Under the pieces are notes generated by a model. That model was given only the letters and a program-made list of their open reading frames with translations, was not told where the DNA came from and searched no databases. 64,000 nt of DNA from a virus. The stretch's first letter is position 1. The number at the start of each line of letters is the position of its first letter. Positions 36,661-44,899 of the stretch are shown piece by piece. The DNA lies in the IMG/VR virus record IMGVR_UViG_3300027917_000019, positions 62,001-126,000 of that record. One strand, given 5' to 3'. A program made the translations under genes and the position numbers.

Positions 36661-37297
36661 GCCAGAAATCTACATCGCATTTGACATTGAAGCTGACGGC
36701 CCGTGCCCCGGTTTGTACAGCATGCTTAGTTTGGGTTGTGCTGCTTATCTTCCTGATGGGACACTGGTAGACACTTTCTACACGAATCTGGAGCTTCTAG
36801 AAGGGGCTCAGCAACACCCAGACACAATGGAGTGGTGGAAGGGACAGCCTGACGCATGGGAGCAGTGTCGTAAGAACCTAGAGGTTCCTGAGGTGGCTAT
36901 GGAGCGTTTTGATACGTGGATAGCCTCTCTTTCTCACAAGTGGAAGCCTACGGCAGTTGCTTATCCTGCGGGGTTTGATTGGCCCTTCTTGTTTTACTAC
37001 TGTCATCGATTCCTAAACCACTGTCCTTTGGGCTTCATTTGTATCGATATGAAGACCCTAGGTATGGCACTTTTGGGAACTACGTACCGAGAGACTGCAA
37101 AGAAGCGTATGCCGGAGAGGTGGTTCAATACTACACTCCCACACGATCACAATGCCCTCAACGATGCGGTTGAGCAGGGGTATACTTTCGTTCAGATGTG
37201 GAAAGACCTGCATCCAGAGAAAAAGTTGCGGGTTGTGGAGATCGACCCTCCCAGGAGTCTTACAGAAACCTTTGGTAAGCTTCCCAATTGCTCGTGA
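36653..37297 (+). CDS. DEDD-family 3'-5' exonuclease (DnaQ-like)
   Basis: 214 residues from ATG 36653 (ATGAGTAA 8-nt overlap). Exo I is FDIEADGP (D11, E13), Exo II is in PAGFDWPF, and Exo III is HNALNDA (H166, D171), giving a DEDDh catalytic set. The fold matches oligoribonuclease/DnaQ exonucleases that remove nucleotides from 3' ends. The phage polymerase has its own proofreading domain, so this enzyme may instead act in DNA repair or RNA turnover. It ends a tightly packed run; a promoter-like element follows. Confidence 0.82.
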   Translation: MSKPEIYIAFDIEADGPCPGLYSMLSLGCAAYLPDGTLVDTFYTNLELLEGAQQHPDTMEWWKGQPDAWEQCRKNLEVPEVAMERFDTWIASLSHKWKPTAVAYPAGFDWPFLFYYCHRFLNHCPLGFICIDMKTLGMALLGTTYRETAKKRMPERWFNTTLPHDHNALNDAVEQGYTFVQMWKDLHPEKKLRVVEIDPPRSLTETFGKLPNCS

Positions 37298-37305
37298 GTT
37301 CTGAA

Positions 37306-37334
37306 TCGACTGAATAGCCGGATCGTGATATAAT
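37306..37334 (+). promoter_or_regulatory. sigma70-type promoter with extended -10
   Basis: TCGACT (37306-37311) matches four of six -35 consensus bases. After a 17-bp spacer comes TATAAT (37329-37334) preceded by TG at 37326-37327, an extended -10. The following ATG at 37341 would be at or within 1-2 nt of the predicted transcription start. It occupies the only gap (43 nt) for several kilobases. Confidence 0.6.
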
Positions 37335-37340
37335 CTGGGG

Positions 37341-37787
37341 ATGGTTCTCCGGATTCAAGACATTCAGCCCGGCGATCAACTCCAGATTTGGATGCGCAAT
37401 GGGTTAGCGATTTGCCCAGTAGTTACGGGCAAAGGTGTGCCTTACTACAAGGTTCCTGCTCGCCCACGAAGAGCCCGTGCTGGGGACCACACAAGGTTCT
37501 TTGGTAGGGTGGTTCAGAACCAACCTGACAAGACTATTATTACGGTATACGTATCTCCTTACAACTCTTGGAGACAACCGACCGCTGATGGGATACCTAA
37601 GCAAGTTGACTTAGCCTATTCTGCGTTAGAGCGTGTACGAAAGCTTTCAGCAGTTGCTTTCGAGGCTCGCGTAAAAACTGTTGGTGATAAAGCTACAAGA
37701 ACTACGCGACGACCTGGTAGCGTAGCCAGCTTTGGTGGGACGGACTTCCGTCCATATCACACAGTGACGGAAGTGCTTCTCCGATGA
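37341..37787 (+). CDS. hypothetical basic protein, possibly leaderless
   Basis: 148 residues from ATG 37341. The N-terminus (IQDIQPGDQLQIWMRNG) suggests a small beta-barrel-like domain, and the C-terminal half is basic with helices. GGGG sits directly against the ATG, too close for a normal ribosome site, and the -10 box ends 6 nt upstream, so translation could be leaderless. ATG 37392 is a poor alternative. ATGA overlap with the J-domain gene follows. No family recognised. Confidence 0.55.
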   Translation: MVLRIQDIQPGDQLQIWMRNGLAICPVVTGKGVPYYKVPARPRRARAGDHTRFFGRVVQNQPDKTIITVYVSPYNSWRQPTADGIPKQVDLAYSALERVRKLSAVAFEARVKTVGDKATRTTRRPGSVASFGGTDFRPYHTVTEVLLR

Positions 37788-38245
37788 GATTTGAGGCGTG
37801 TGACAACTCGCCTCAGTTTTATCGTGTGAGAGAAACTAACAAGGCGCTGGTAGAGTTTCTTAGATACTCAGTGAAGCAGTCATTGAGATACTATGAAGAA
37901 GGGGCGTGGTATATTCATGTTTCTCAAGCGCTCAGCCTATCGCAGCTTGCGTATGCGACCCAAGGTCAGCTAAACTATGCAGCACTGCCCGCAGACATTC
38001 AAATGCGTATCGCTGAGGAGAAGGTATACTGGCGTCGAGGATCTCCCACTCCCGAGTGGAGGGCGTTAGAGGGAGTGTCTAAGGCACAGGCGTATGAACA
38101 ACTCTACTTGACTCCAGACGCGCCTGAGGAGGTTGTGAAGGCTGTGTGGCGCACCCTGGCTAAGATGCACCACCCTGATAGGGGTGGAGACGAAGAAACG
38201 TTCAAGAAACTGCAAGAGGCGTACGAGAAGGTGACAAGTGATTAA
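37784..38245 (+). CDS. J-domain protein
   Basis: 153 residues, ATGA overlap. The first 95 residues are an unrelated, partly helical domain. The C-terminal 55 residues form a DnaJ J-domain: AYEQLYLTPDAPEEVVKAVWRTLA, the HPD motif at H130-D132 (HHPDRGGDEETF) and LQEAYEKV. J-domains stimulate the ATPase of host DnaK, so the phage may direct host chaperone activity to a bound client. Position next to a methyltransferase gives no further hint of client. The J-domain is C-terminal, unlike canonical DnaJ. Confidence 0.8.
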   Translation: MRFEACDNSPQFYRVRETNKALVEFLRYSVKQSLRYYEEGAWYIHVSQALSLSQLAYATQGQLNYAALPADIQMRIAEEKVYWRRGSPTPEWRALEGVSKAQAYEQLYLTPDAPEEVVKAVWRTLAKMHHPDRGGDEETFKKLQEAYEKVTSD

Positions 38246-38966
38246 CATACTTCAAGGGGACAATCTGACGCTGTTAGCAACTTTAGAGGATGAAAGTTTT
38301 CACCTAATCTATATCGACCCTCCCTTCAATACCGGGAAGGTCCAGAAAAACCATCAAGGGGCGTACAACGACGCCTTTGATGACTTTTTGGATTGGATAG
38401 CACCTAGAATTGAAGAAGCCTATCGTCTGCTAACTGATGACGGTTCTTTTTTCATTCACATGGATTATCGAGAGATTCACTATGTGAAAATCTTGTGTGA
38501 CAAAATCTTTGGTCGTGACTGCTTTATGAACGAGATTGTGTGGGCATACGATTATGGAGGACGTTCCAAACGAAAGTGGTCGGCAAAGCACGACACAATT
38601 CTTTGGTATGTAAAGGATCCTGGTAGTTACACTTTCAATTTTGACGTTATGGACCGCATACCATACATGGCCCCCGGACTTGTAGGAAAAGAGAAGGCGG
38701 CCCGTGGGAAAACTCCAACAGATGTCTGGTGGCACACTATCGTACCTACCAACGGTAAAGAGCGTACAGGGTACCCTACACAGAAGCCGCTTGGAATTCT
38801 GGAGCGTATAATTAGGGTTCATTCAAATCCTGGGGACTACGTATTGGACTTCTTCGCAGGATCTGGAACTACGGGAGAAGCTGCTGTTAAGCACGACAGA
38901 CACGTCACACTAATTGATGAGAACCCGGAAGCTATTGCTGTTATGAAGAAACGTTTGGGGCAATGA
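38238..38966 (+). CDS. beta-class DNA methyltransferase (N6A/N4C)
   Basis: 242 residues from GTG 38238, supported by AAGG upstream and the 8-nt GTGATTAA overlap. The catalytic DPPFN motif is at D27-N31 and the SAM-binding FAGSGTT motif at residues 206-212; this order (catalytic first) defines the beta class. RTGYPTQKPLGILERII is also typical. It methylates adenine N6 or cytosine N4 in a specific sequence not deducible here. Together with the MT-A70 enzyme it gives the phage two potential anti-restriction modifications. Confidence 0.9.
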   Translation: MINILQGDNLTLLATLEDESFHLIYIDPPFNTGKVQKNHQGAYNDAFDDFLDWIAPRIEEAYRLLTDDGSFFIHMDYREIHYVKILCDKIFGRDCFMNEIVWAYDYGGRSKRKWSAKHDTILWYVKDPGSYTFNFDVMDRIPYMAPGLVGKEKAARGKTPTDVWWHTIVPTNGKERTGYPTQKPLGILERIIRVHSNPGDYVLDFFAGSGTTGEAAVKHDRHVTLIDENPEAIAVMKKRLGQ

Positions 38967-39604
38967 CAGACATTCTTGAAGTACTCAGAGCGCGCAGACT
39001 ACGTTCAATAAAAGCCAGCATTGCTTTCAATGAGAAACGCGATGCGATGGTTAGTGAAAAGGCCAAGGTCGTAAAGGAAACGCTGTCTACGTTAGACGGG
39101 TCTGAACCTAAGGACGTAGAAGAAGTGCGAATGGCCGCTTTGTACTATCGTATGGTAGATGAGTACTACGCCAACCCAGCCATTAGGATGCCCCACACGA
39201 TGACGTCTAAGGGGTTGTCTCTGTGGCGAAGAGTGGTTATATCGTGTGCAGAAGCAGGAGTCGATCAAGAAGCGTACATGCGTGCCCAATTCGACTACTT
39301 TCACAAATGCTTCGGACGCCCACCCAAAATCTATCAGTTGGCAACTGATAAGGCACAAGAACGTGCGATAGCGTACGTTGCTGCCAACAAAGTCACGAAG
39401 AGAGTAGTAGGCAACGACATTCGTCACAAGGCGGATGTCGCTTCTGTTATGCGTTCTGCAGAAAAGCAGATGCTTACTATTTGTCGTGCGCAAGACATGA
39501 CTAGGGAAGAAGTGTACAGGAATCTCGTGATTCCTGGGTTCATTACATTCCCTAAGGTGTATTTGGACGCTGATCCTATTTACAAGAAGGTCATAGATGA
39601 ATGA
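38963..39604 (+). CDS. hypothetical protein
   Basis: 213 residues, ATGA overlap with the methyltransferase. Largely helical and charged, with an internal segment LWRRVVISCAEAGVDQEAYMRAQFDYFHKCFGRPPKIYQL that could be a DNA- or protein-binding helical bundle. No catalytic motif or membrane segment. It directly precedes a tiny membrane gene and the replicative helicase, so a replication-linked role is possible. No family recognised. Confidence 0.6.
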   Translation: MTDILEVLRARRLRSIKASIAFNEKRDAMVSEKAKVVKETLSTLDGSEPKDVEEVRMAALYYRMVDEYYANPAIRMPHTMTSKGLSLWRRVVISCAEAGVDQEAYMRAQFDYFHKCFGRPPKIYQLATDKAQERAIAYVAANKVTKRVVGNDIRHKADVASVMRSAEKQMLTICRAQDMTREEVYRNLVIPGFITFPKVYLDADPIYKKVIDE

Positions 39605-39704
39605 GTGGATTTGGTTCTCTGTAGATGCGAGCATTCTTGTGCTTCTCGTGATTTGGTTTGTTATGGATCGTTGTAACCTCTACTTTCGTGGTGTTGAGGG
39701 ATGA
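39597..39704 (+). CDS. 35-residue membrane microprotein
   Basis: ATG 39597 has AAGAAGG 6 nt upstream, overlaps the previous stop by 8 nt (ATGAATGA) and overlaps the helicase start as ATGA at its own end. The product has a short acidic N-terminus with two Trp, one hydrophobic segment of about 15 residues (SILVLLVIWFVM) and a positively charged C-terminus. It is therefore a single-pass membrane peptide. It fits exactly into the coupled chain, which argues strongly that it is translated. Function unknown. Confidence 0.7.
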   Translation: MNEWIWFSVDASILVLLVIWFVMDRCNLYFRGVEG

Positions 39705-41098
39705 GCAGTCAGTTTTCAGACAGTCGTGAGTACCAAATCAAACTGCTCGCATACATGTTGAATAACCACGATTTCTGCACAATTGCAGGGGACGTGTTGA
39801 AAGATGAGCATTTCTCTGACAAGGCTTTGCAGTGGTTCTTTGAGACTTTGCGGGATGCAAAGGTCAAACTCACGTCTGCATCTCTACAACAGGAGATGGT
39901 GAAGGCTGTCCAGGCAAAGACGATTCGAGAAGATGAAATTGACAAGTATCTTGAGTACTTCAACTTCCTCAAGGTAAAGCCTCTTCCTGTAGAAGAAGAG
40001 CACATCAACAACGAGTTGGGAACCTTCATCAGAACACAGGCTACGAAGTTAGCCCTGCAGGATTCTTGGAACCTCGCTAAGAATGAGCAGTGGGAGGAGA
40101 TTGTCACTAAGCTACAGGATGCAGTAAATCAAGGGCTCGATGTTCTAACTCTCGGAAACTTCTACTTTCAAGACTACCAACAGAGACTTAGCGACCGTTT
40201 GAACGCAGTCAAGGTTGAGAGGCTTCCTACAGGCATTCCAGACTTGGATGACCTCATGTATGGGGGGCTTAGACTCAAGCAGCTTGGTCTTGTGGCAGGA
40301 GGAACAGGTAGAGGTAAGTCTATCTTTTTAGCGTGGCTTGCACAGGTTTCTATCCTTCTTGGGAAGAAAGTTGTGTACTACACGATGGAGCTTAGTACTG
40401 AGGACGTAGCTGAGCGTTTTGACAGTTTGTTTACTAAGGTCAAGATCAACGACTTGAAGACATACAACAACGCAGTATTTAGCTCACTTTCTACAATGTC
40501 TTCAAAGTTCTCAGACCACCTTGTAATCAAAGAGTATCCGCCTGACACTGCAACTGTAGGAACACTCAAGGCACACCTTAGACAGCTCGCAGGTGTTGGG
40601 TTTATTCCCGATTTGGTCATTGTAGACTACTTGGACCTTGTTAAGCCACACAGAACCTACAACTCTTCTCACGAAGAACTAGATGCTATCACCAAGGCGC
40701 TGCGAGGGTTAGCAGTTGAGTACGCCACTAGAGTTTGGACGGCCACTCAGCTCAATCGTGCCGGGATGGCAATGGAAACCCCAGACGAAACAGCTATTGC
40801 GGGGGCCGTGTCGAAGCTTTTCACCGTAGATTTTGCACTTCTGATGGCGCAAACGCAAGAAGAGCGTGAAGATGAGTTGATCAGACTACTCATAGCTAAG
40901 AGTCGTATAGGTCCGGCAGGTAGAACCATCAAATTAGACACAGACTACAGTAGAATGGCTTTCTATAGGCCGCCTCCTATTCCGGCAGCTACAACAGTTG
41001 TTCCTCCTCCAACACCCGTTAAGAAGGATAATGACACAGACGTGTTAGGACAGGTTGATGGAGTTACTGAAGAAGATGGTAAACTAGTACTTGAGTAA
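39701..41098 (+). CDS. replicative DNA helicase, DnaB family
   Basis: 465 residues. The N-terminal domain (about 1-110) is helical as in DnaB. The RecA-like core has Walker A GGTGRGKS (about residues 200-207), a YYTMELSTEDVAERF segment, and Walker B-like VIVDYLDLV near residue 310, followed by WTATQLNRAG, all typical of DnaB/gp41 helicases. The C-terminus ends in a Pro/Asp/Val-rich tail. The hexamer should unwind DNA ahead of the phage polymerase; a primase gene lies 0.4 kb downstream. Confidence 0.9.
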   Translation: MSSQFSDSREYQIKLLAYMLNNHDFCTIAGDVLKDEHFSDKALQWFFETLRDAKVKLTSASLQQEMVKAVQAKTIREDEIDKYLEYFNFLKVKPLPVEEEHINNELGTFIRTQATKLALQDSWNLAKNEQWEEIVTKLQDAVNQGLDVLTLGNFYFQDYQQRLSDRLNAVKVERLPTGIPDLDDLMYGGLRLKQLGLVAGGTGRGKSIFLAWLAQVSILLGKKVVYYTMELSTEDVAERFDSLFTKVKINDLKTYNNAVFSSLSTMSSKFSDHLVIKEYPPDTATVGTLKAHLRQLAGVGFIPDLVIVDYLDLVKPHRTYNSSHEELDAITKALRGLAVEYATRVWTATQLNRAGMAMETPDETAIAGAVSKLFTVDFALLMAQTQEEREDELIRLLIAKSRIGPAGRTIKLDTDYSRMAFYRPPPIPAATTVVPPPTPVKKDNDTDVLGQVDGVTEEDGKLVLE

Positions 41099-41101
41099 AC
41101 A

Positions 41102-41524
41102 ATGACCAAACAGGCAGGGCCTCCCTTTTTCGCTAAGATGAAGTCTCTTACGGCCGGTACGTGCAGCTTCTGCGGTAAGCCTAAAACAGCCGTAATCTGC
41201 GCTCACTTTACAGGGAAGTCCATCTGCTGGGAATGTATCTATGTTGCAAAAGTGACCTTGGGAGAGATTCCTACTACTGCGATTAGTTGTTATTCGTGTG
41301 GGTCACATGCTGGGTTTACTCTTCAATATCCGCTGGTTCAAGTAGACTGGATCTTTAGTGGTGTAGATGCACAAAAAGAGATCATCTACACAATCAAGAA
41401 CACAACTAACATGTTTCAAAGCCACTACAGACCTACTAAGGCTGTATGCTCTAAGTGTCGCGCCCCTATTCCTTTGGACATCTTGAAGTACAACAAATAT
41501 GTCAAACAAGCACATAATGCGTAA
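41102..41524 (+). CDS. zinc-ribbon protein
   Basis: 140 residues, start 3 nt after the helicase stop. Three Cys pairs are visible: CSFCGK with ICWECI near residues 21-47 (resembling the ClpX-type zinc finger spacing), CYSC near residue 63, and CSKC near residue 120. Two zinc sites are therefore likely. There is no catalytic motif. Placement between DnaB-type helicase and primase suggests a replication accessory or DNA-binding factor. Confidence 0.6.
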   Translation: MTKQAGPPFFAKMKSLTAGTCSFCGKPKTAVICAHFTGKSICWECIYVAKVTLGEIPTTAISCYSCGSHAGFTLQYPLVQVDWIFSGVDAQKEIIYTIKNTTNMFQSHYRPTKAVCSKCRAPIPLDILKYNKYVKQAHNA

Positions 41525-42602
41525 CGTTCAAGAAGACTTTGATTGGGAAAGTTATCTTGAAGACAACTATTCTGTGCGAAGAGTTTCTGGCAAGAATGGC
41601 TTAGAGATTCGAATATGCTGTCCAGCCTGTGGAGAAACAAAGTATAAGTGCTATGTCAATCCTTCAAGAAACGCCTTCTATTGCTTCAAATGTGACTTTA
41701 GAACCGGTAGCCGATACAACCTTTTGGATTTCGTTGCCATCACAGAGAACATCACAAAAGGACAGGCCCTTTTACGTCTCGTGCGTGAGTATAAACCGGT
41801 TGCCCCTGAAGAACCTTCGTTTACTTTCGGAGACCCCACACATAACAGTGCCGTTTTTTTGGATGCAAATACGCCCCACTTTCCAGAAATGAAGCACATC
41901 TCTGGGCTACCAGAGGAAGCTGTCAAGTTAGAGGTTGAAGAGGGTAACAAATATTGGGAATACGTTAAGAGCCGTGGATTCACAGAAGAACATCTCAGAG
42001 CAACAAACCTTCACTATATTCCCGACCGTAGAGTTCCCTTCTACGACTCTGAAGGAAAGTTTCGCGGTAACCTCGGTAACCGCATCGTCATTCCAATCTA
42101 CGGACAAGACGGCGCGTTGGTTTCCTGGTTGGCTCGAACAATCTCTTCCGGAGAGTCACATAAGTACCTCAACGCCCCTGGATCTGACCTTTCAAAGACA
42201 GTATGGCCCTTTTCTCTACCTTACCCCGGAGCGCCAGTAGTTTTGGTTGAGGGCGTCATAGACGCTTTGGGAGTGCGTCAAGTTCCTGATACGGCTGCAT
42301 ACGCCACGTTTGGGAAACGCATTAGCAAGGAACAGATACAACTTCTTAAGTGTTGGGGCGTCCAGGAGGTTGTCTTGTGGTATGACAAAAAGGATGCCCA
42401 CAAAGAAATGATCTCTGAGGTAGAGAGGCTCAAGATGCACTTCAGGGAAGTGTATGTTCTTGACCTCTCGAATTGGCCAAAGGATAAGGATCCTGGAAGC
42501 TTCTTGAGTGATACGCAAGGAACTGCTATGATAAAGGACACGCTTGAAAAGCGTATCAGTGTGTATTCCTTGGAGTATGAGCAATGGAAGATGGCCTTCT
42601 AA
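41517..42602 (+). CDS. DNA primase, CHC2/Toprim type
   Basis: 361 residues from ATG 41517, chosen for the 8-nt ATGCGTAA overlap; ATG 41499 is an alternative. The N-terminal zinc site uses C35, C38, C56 and C59 (CCPAC then YCFKC). The Toprim domain begins near VLVEGVIDALG (E245 catalytic) and continues through VLWYDKKDAHKE. Core text between them (GNRIVIPIYGQDG, SWLARTI, KYLNAPG) is typical of DnaG-like phage primases. The product makes RNA primers for lagging-strand synthesis with the adjacent helicase. Confidence 0.85.
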   Translation: MRNVQEDFDWESYLEDNYSVRRVSGKNGLEIRICCPACGETKYKCYVNPSRNAFYCFKCDFRTGSRYNLLDFVAITENITKGQALLRLVREYKPVAPEEPSFTFGDPTHNSAVFLDANTPHFPEMKHISGLPEEAVKLEVEEGNKYWEYVKSRGFTEEHLRATNLHYIPDRRVPFYDSEGKFRGNLGNRIVIPIYGQDGALVSWLARTISSGESHKYLNAPGSDLSKTVWPFSLPYPGAPVVLVEGVIDALGVRQVPDTAAYATFGKRISKEQIQLLKCWGVQEVVLWYDKKDAHKEMISEVERLKMHFREVYVLDLSNWPKDKDPGSFLSDTQGTAMIKDTLEKRISVYSLEYEQWKMAF

Positions 42603-43015
42603 GGCAGATAGTCGTAGTGACTAGTCCAACTCTTTTGCCATCAGGAGCCGACCACGCAACTACAGTTGCTGCTTTGTGTAGAGATAACCAACTAGTATTG
42701 CTTCTACACTTTGGAGATGAGCGTTATAACTTTCCAGAAAATCACTGCCTACCCTACAACGCGCGAGTAGTTCATTACGACTATGAAACGCTTGACGAGT
42801 CCCTAGCAGAGCTAGAGAGTTACTTGTCTGGATTTGGTGTAGGAATGATTTCCAGACACAAAATGAACGGTACGCACTTGCCATTCGTGTTGGGGGGATC
42901 TATCTTGCAGGTGCCTAGGGGAGTTCAGCTCTCCTTCCTTGATAGTCGGTCAGAATTGCCTGAATTGGAAAAAACAACCGTCAGTATTCCTGACGCGGAG
43001 TGGGACTTTGACTGA
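42584..43015 (+). CDS. hypothetical protein with acidic C-terminus
   Basis: 143 residues; ATG 42584 has GGAG 8 nt upstream and overlaps the primase by 19 nt. The sequence is mixed alpha/beta (QIVVVTSPTLLPSGADH, then LVLLLHFGDERYNFPEN) and may be a small Rossmann-like domain. It ends in AEWDFD, similar to the acidic Trp-Asp ends of two other proteins here. No family recognised. Confidence 0.6.
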   Translation: MEDGLLRQIVVVTSPTLLPSGADHATTVAALCRDNQLVLLLHFGDERYNFPENHCLPYNARVVHYDYETLDESLAELESYLSGFGVGMISRHKMNGTHLPFVLGGSILQVPRGVQLSFLDSRSELPELEKTTVSIPDAEWDFD

Positions 43016-43460
43016 ATCTCTTAAAATTCCTCTAGTTACTGCACCAATCAAAGTTGGGACCCGCGTAGGGTTGTTTGCTTCTTACCTAGAAGAAGAAGGA
43101 CAGCGAGTGTTTCGCTTCTATGGCTGGGGTACGTATGAGGGAGATTTCCTGTTCGGTGATGAGGAGCCGGGGGTTCCGTATCAGACGGCGCAAGAGAAGG
43201 CTGATTTGTTTGACGCTCGCGGTGTAATCACGGCTCCCCGCCTGCGTCTAGACGACGGCACCCTGACTTGGGGGCTTCTTGTTTGGTGGGACGAAGAATC
43301 TCGTATAAACACCTATATTGAACAAGCCGACTCGGTGATTCAGGTGGATTTGAAATCTGCCATGGCCGGTTTCAAAGCTAATGTAACTCAATGCAAAGAA
43401 TTCGTGCATCTTCTTAAATGGGTCAACACATATAACACTGAAAAATCACCAGGAAACTAA
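43008..43460 (+). CDS. hypothetical protein (TTG start)
   Basis: 150 residues from TTG 43008. GGAG lies 7 nt upstream and TTGACTGA gives the 8-nt overlap seen at other junctions, so TTG is convincing; further upstream starts would overlap the previous gene heavily. The product is beta-rich with many Trp, Tyr and Gly and a Glu-rich stretch, resembling a small SH3/PHA-type domain, but I do not recognise a family. Its stop overlaps the AAA+ gene as TAATG. Confidence 0.6.
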   Translation: MTESLKIPLVTAPIKVGTRVGLFASYLEEEGQRVFRFYGWGTYEGDFLFGDEEPGVPYQTAQEKADLFDARGVITAPRLRLDDGTLTWGLLVWWDEESRINTYIEQADSVIQVDLKSAMAGFKANVTQCKEFVHLLKWVNTYNTEKSPGN

Positions 43461-44545
43461 TGCCCACTGACGCCAAACACCAAGACCTTATTAGCTCTCA
43501 GGTTTCGAAGATTGCACACGCGGCGGATCGTGTGACCAAGAGTTTTTCACTGTCCCAGACTTTCAACGTTCAGTTGGGCCCTGTGATGAAGAAGGGTTCT
43601 CCAGTAACTGATGACAACGGACAGGTTAAGTACAAGGATAAGCAAATTATTGGATTCAAAGACCCAGGTCCTTTGACTCCTACAATTAACCCGCACTACA
43701 AGTTTCCTAAGCAAGATCTCATCATGTTCTTGATGGCTATGTCCAACAAGGACTCGATTTACCTGCAAGGCCATTCCGGTACTGGTAAGACTGCAATGGT
43801 AAATCAGATCGCCGCTAGGTTGAACTACAACGTGGTTCAGGTGAACTTTGACGGGCACCTACTTCGTGGAGATCTCGTTGGCGATATCAAGATCGTCAAT
43901 GGTGCTACGAAGTTTAGGTATGGACTAGTACCGCTAGGGTTCACGCTCCCGGGGACCATCCTACTTTTCGATGAGGTAGATGCTGTGGCGCCTGAGACTG
44001 CGTTTGTTCTTCAACGGGCGATCTCAGATGATCGTAAGATGCTTCTACACGAGACAAACGAGATTTTTGAACTACACCCGCAGAATTGCATCGTAGCTAC
44101 CGCAAACACTTCTGGGATGGGAGATGACTCCAGTCTGTATGTAGCTGGTACAAACGTGCAGAACTTCTCGTTCCAAAACCGTTGGGACACCGTCATGCAG
44201 ATCGATTACTTGTCCCCTGAAGATGAGGAAGATGTTCTCAAGAAGTTGTTCCCGAAGGCAGACGGGAGTATCATCAAAAGTGTTGTGGCTGTGATGGCAA
44301 GTGCCCGAGAAAGTTTCAGGGGTGGAAAGCTCTCTGCCCCACTAACCACTCGTGACAGCATTCGCTGGCTTCAGAAGCTTAGTATGTGGCCTCTACCTAT
44401 GATGGCTGCGGAATATACCTTCCTCAACCGCATGACTACTGAAGACGCTATGGCTGTTGCTGGCGTCATTCAGCGTATTTTCAGGCTTCCTAAAAAGGAC
44501 TCTACCAAGTTCATTTCTAGTTCCACATCAACTAAGAGGTTGTAA
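43460..44545 (+). CDS. AAA+ ATPase, CobS/MoxR type
   Basis: 361 residues. Walker A GHSGTGKT is at 104-111 and Walker B LLFDEVDA (D171, E172) follows. IVATANT (sensor 1) and FQNRWDTVMQIDYLSP (arginine-finger/sensor region) are typical of MoxR/CobS chaperone ATPases. The N-terminal 80 residues are a separate domain. CobS normally works with CobT in cobalt chelation, and MoxR ATPases work with VWA proteins; the CobT-like VWA gene lies 354 bp downstream. In a phage the target is unknown. Ring ATPase remodelling of a protein or metal complex is inferred. Confidence 0.85.
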   Translation: MPTDAKHQDLISSQVSKIAHAADRVTKSFSLSQTFNVQLGPVMKKGSPVTDDNGQVKYKDKQIIGFKDPGPLTPTINPHYKFPKQDLIMFLMAMSNKDSIYLQGHSGTGKTAMVNQIAARLNYNVVQVNFDGHLLRGDLVGDIKIVNGATKFRYGLVPLGFTLPGTILLFDEVDAVAPETAFVLQRAISDDRKMLLHETNEIFELHPQNCIVATANTSGMGDDSSLYVAGTNVQNFSFQNRWDTVMQIDYLSPEDEEDVLKKLFPKADGSIIKSVVAVMASARESFRGGKLSAPLTTRDSIRWLQKLSMWPLPMMAAEYTFLNRMTTEDAMAVAGVIQRIFRLPKKDSTKFISSSTSTKRL

Positions 44546-44820
44546 TGGACAAGGACACTCTACTTAGTGTGTTTTTTATTATCGGCATTCTGGCGGGAAC
44601 AATCGGACTGTTGATAGGAACAATACGGTGTGCAACTGCGGATAAAGATTCCCACAAGCAAGCTCAGTGCAGTACGTTATGTTCCGCAGCGGGTGGACAA
44701 TTGGAAAGCACTGATGAGTATGCGTGGCGCCATCAGTACTGTTTCTGTCAACTTCCTGACCGTAAGGTGATAATCAACCGAGGAAACGGTGTGGTTATTC
44801 GAATCACGAGGGAACACTAA
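44545..44820 (+). CDS. small membrane protein with Cys-rich tail
   Basis: 91 residues, TAATG overlap with the AAA+ gene. One hydrophobic segment (about residues 7-27: LLSVFFIIGILAGTIGLLIGT) is followed by a polar domain with six cysteines (C29, C42, C46, and later CFC). If the N-terminus is inside, the Cys-rich part would be periplasmic and could form disulphides. It lies between the AAA+ and VWA genes, so it may anchor that complex to the membrane. No family recognised. Confidence 0.6.
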   Translation: MDKDTLLSVFFIIGILAGTIGLLIGTIRCATADKDSHKQAQCSTLCSAAGGQLESTDEYAWRHQYCFCQLPDRKVIINRGNGVVIRITREH

Positions 44821-44821
44821 C

Positions 44822-44899
44822 GTGGTTGAAATCCTATCGTTTGCTGTGATCCTTCCCTGTGTGCTCATTATCCTCGTTTTGATTTTCTGGGGGGACTAG
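44822..44899 (+). CDS. 25-residue membrane microprotein
   Basis: GTG 44822 is preceded by GAGGG about 9 nt upstream, and the TAG stop overlaps the next GTG (TAGTG). The product is almost entirely one hydrophobic helix (LSFAVILPCVLIILVLIFW) with a short acidic end. It exactly fills the gap between two genes in an otherwise gapless operon, which supports translation. It could be a regulator or subunit of neighbouring membrane proteins. It is very short, so confidence is moderate. Confidence 0.55.
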   Translation: MVEILSFAVILPCVLIILVLIFWGD

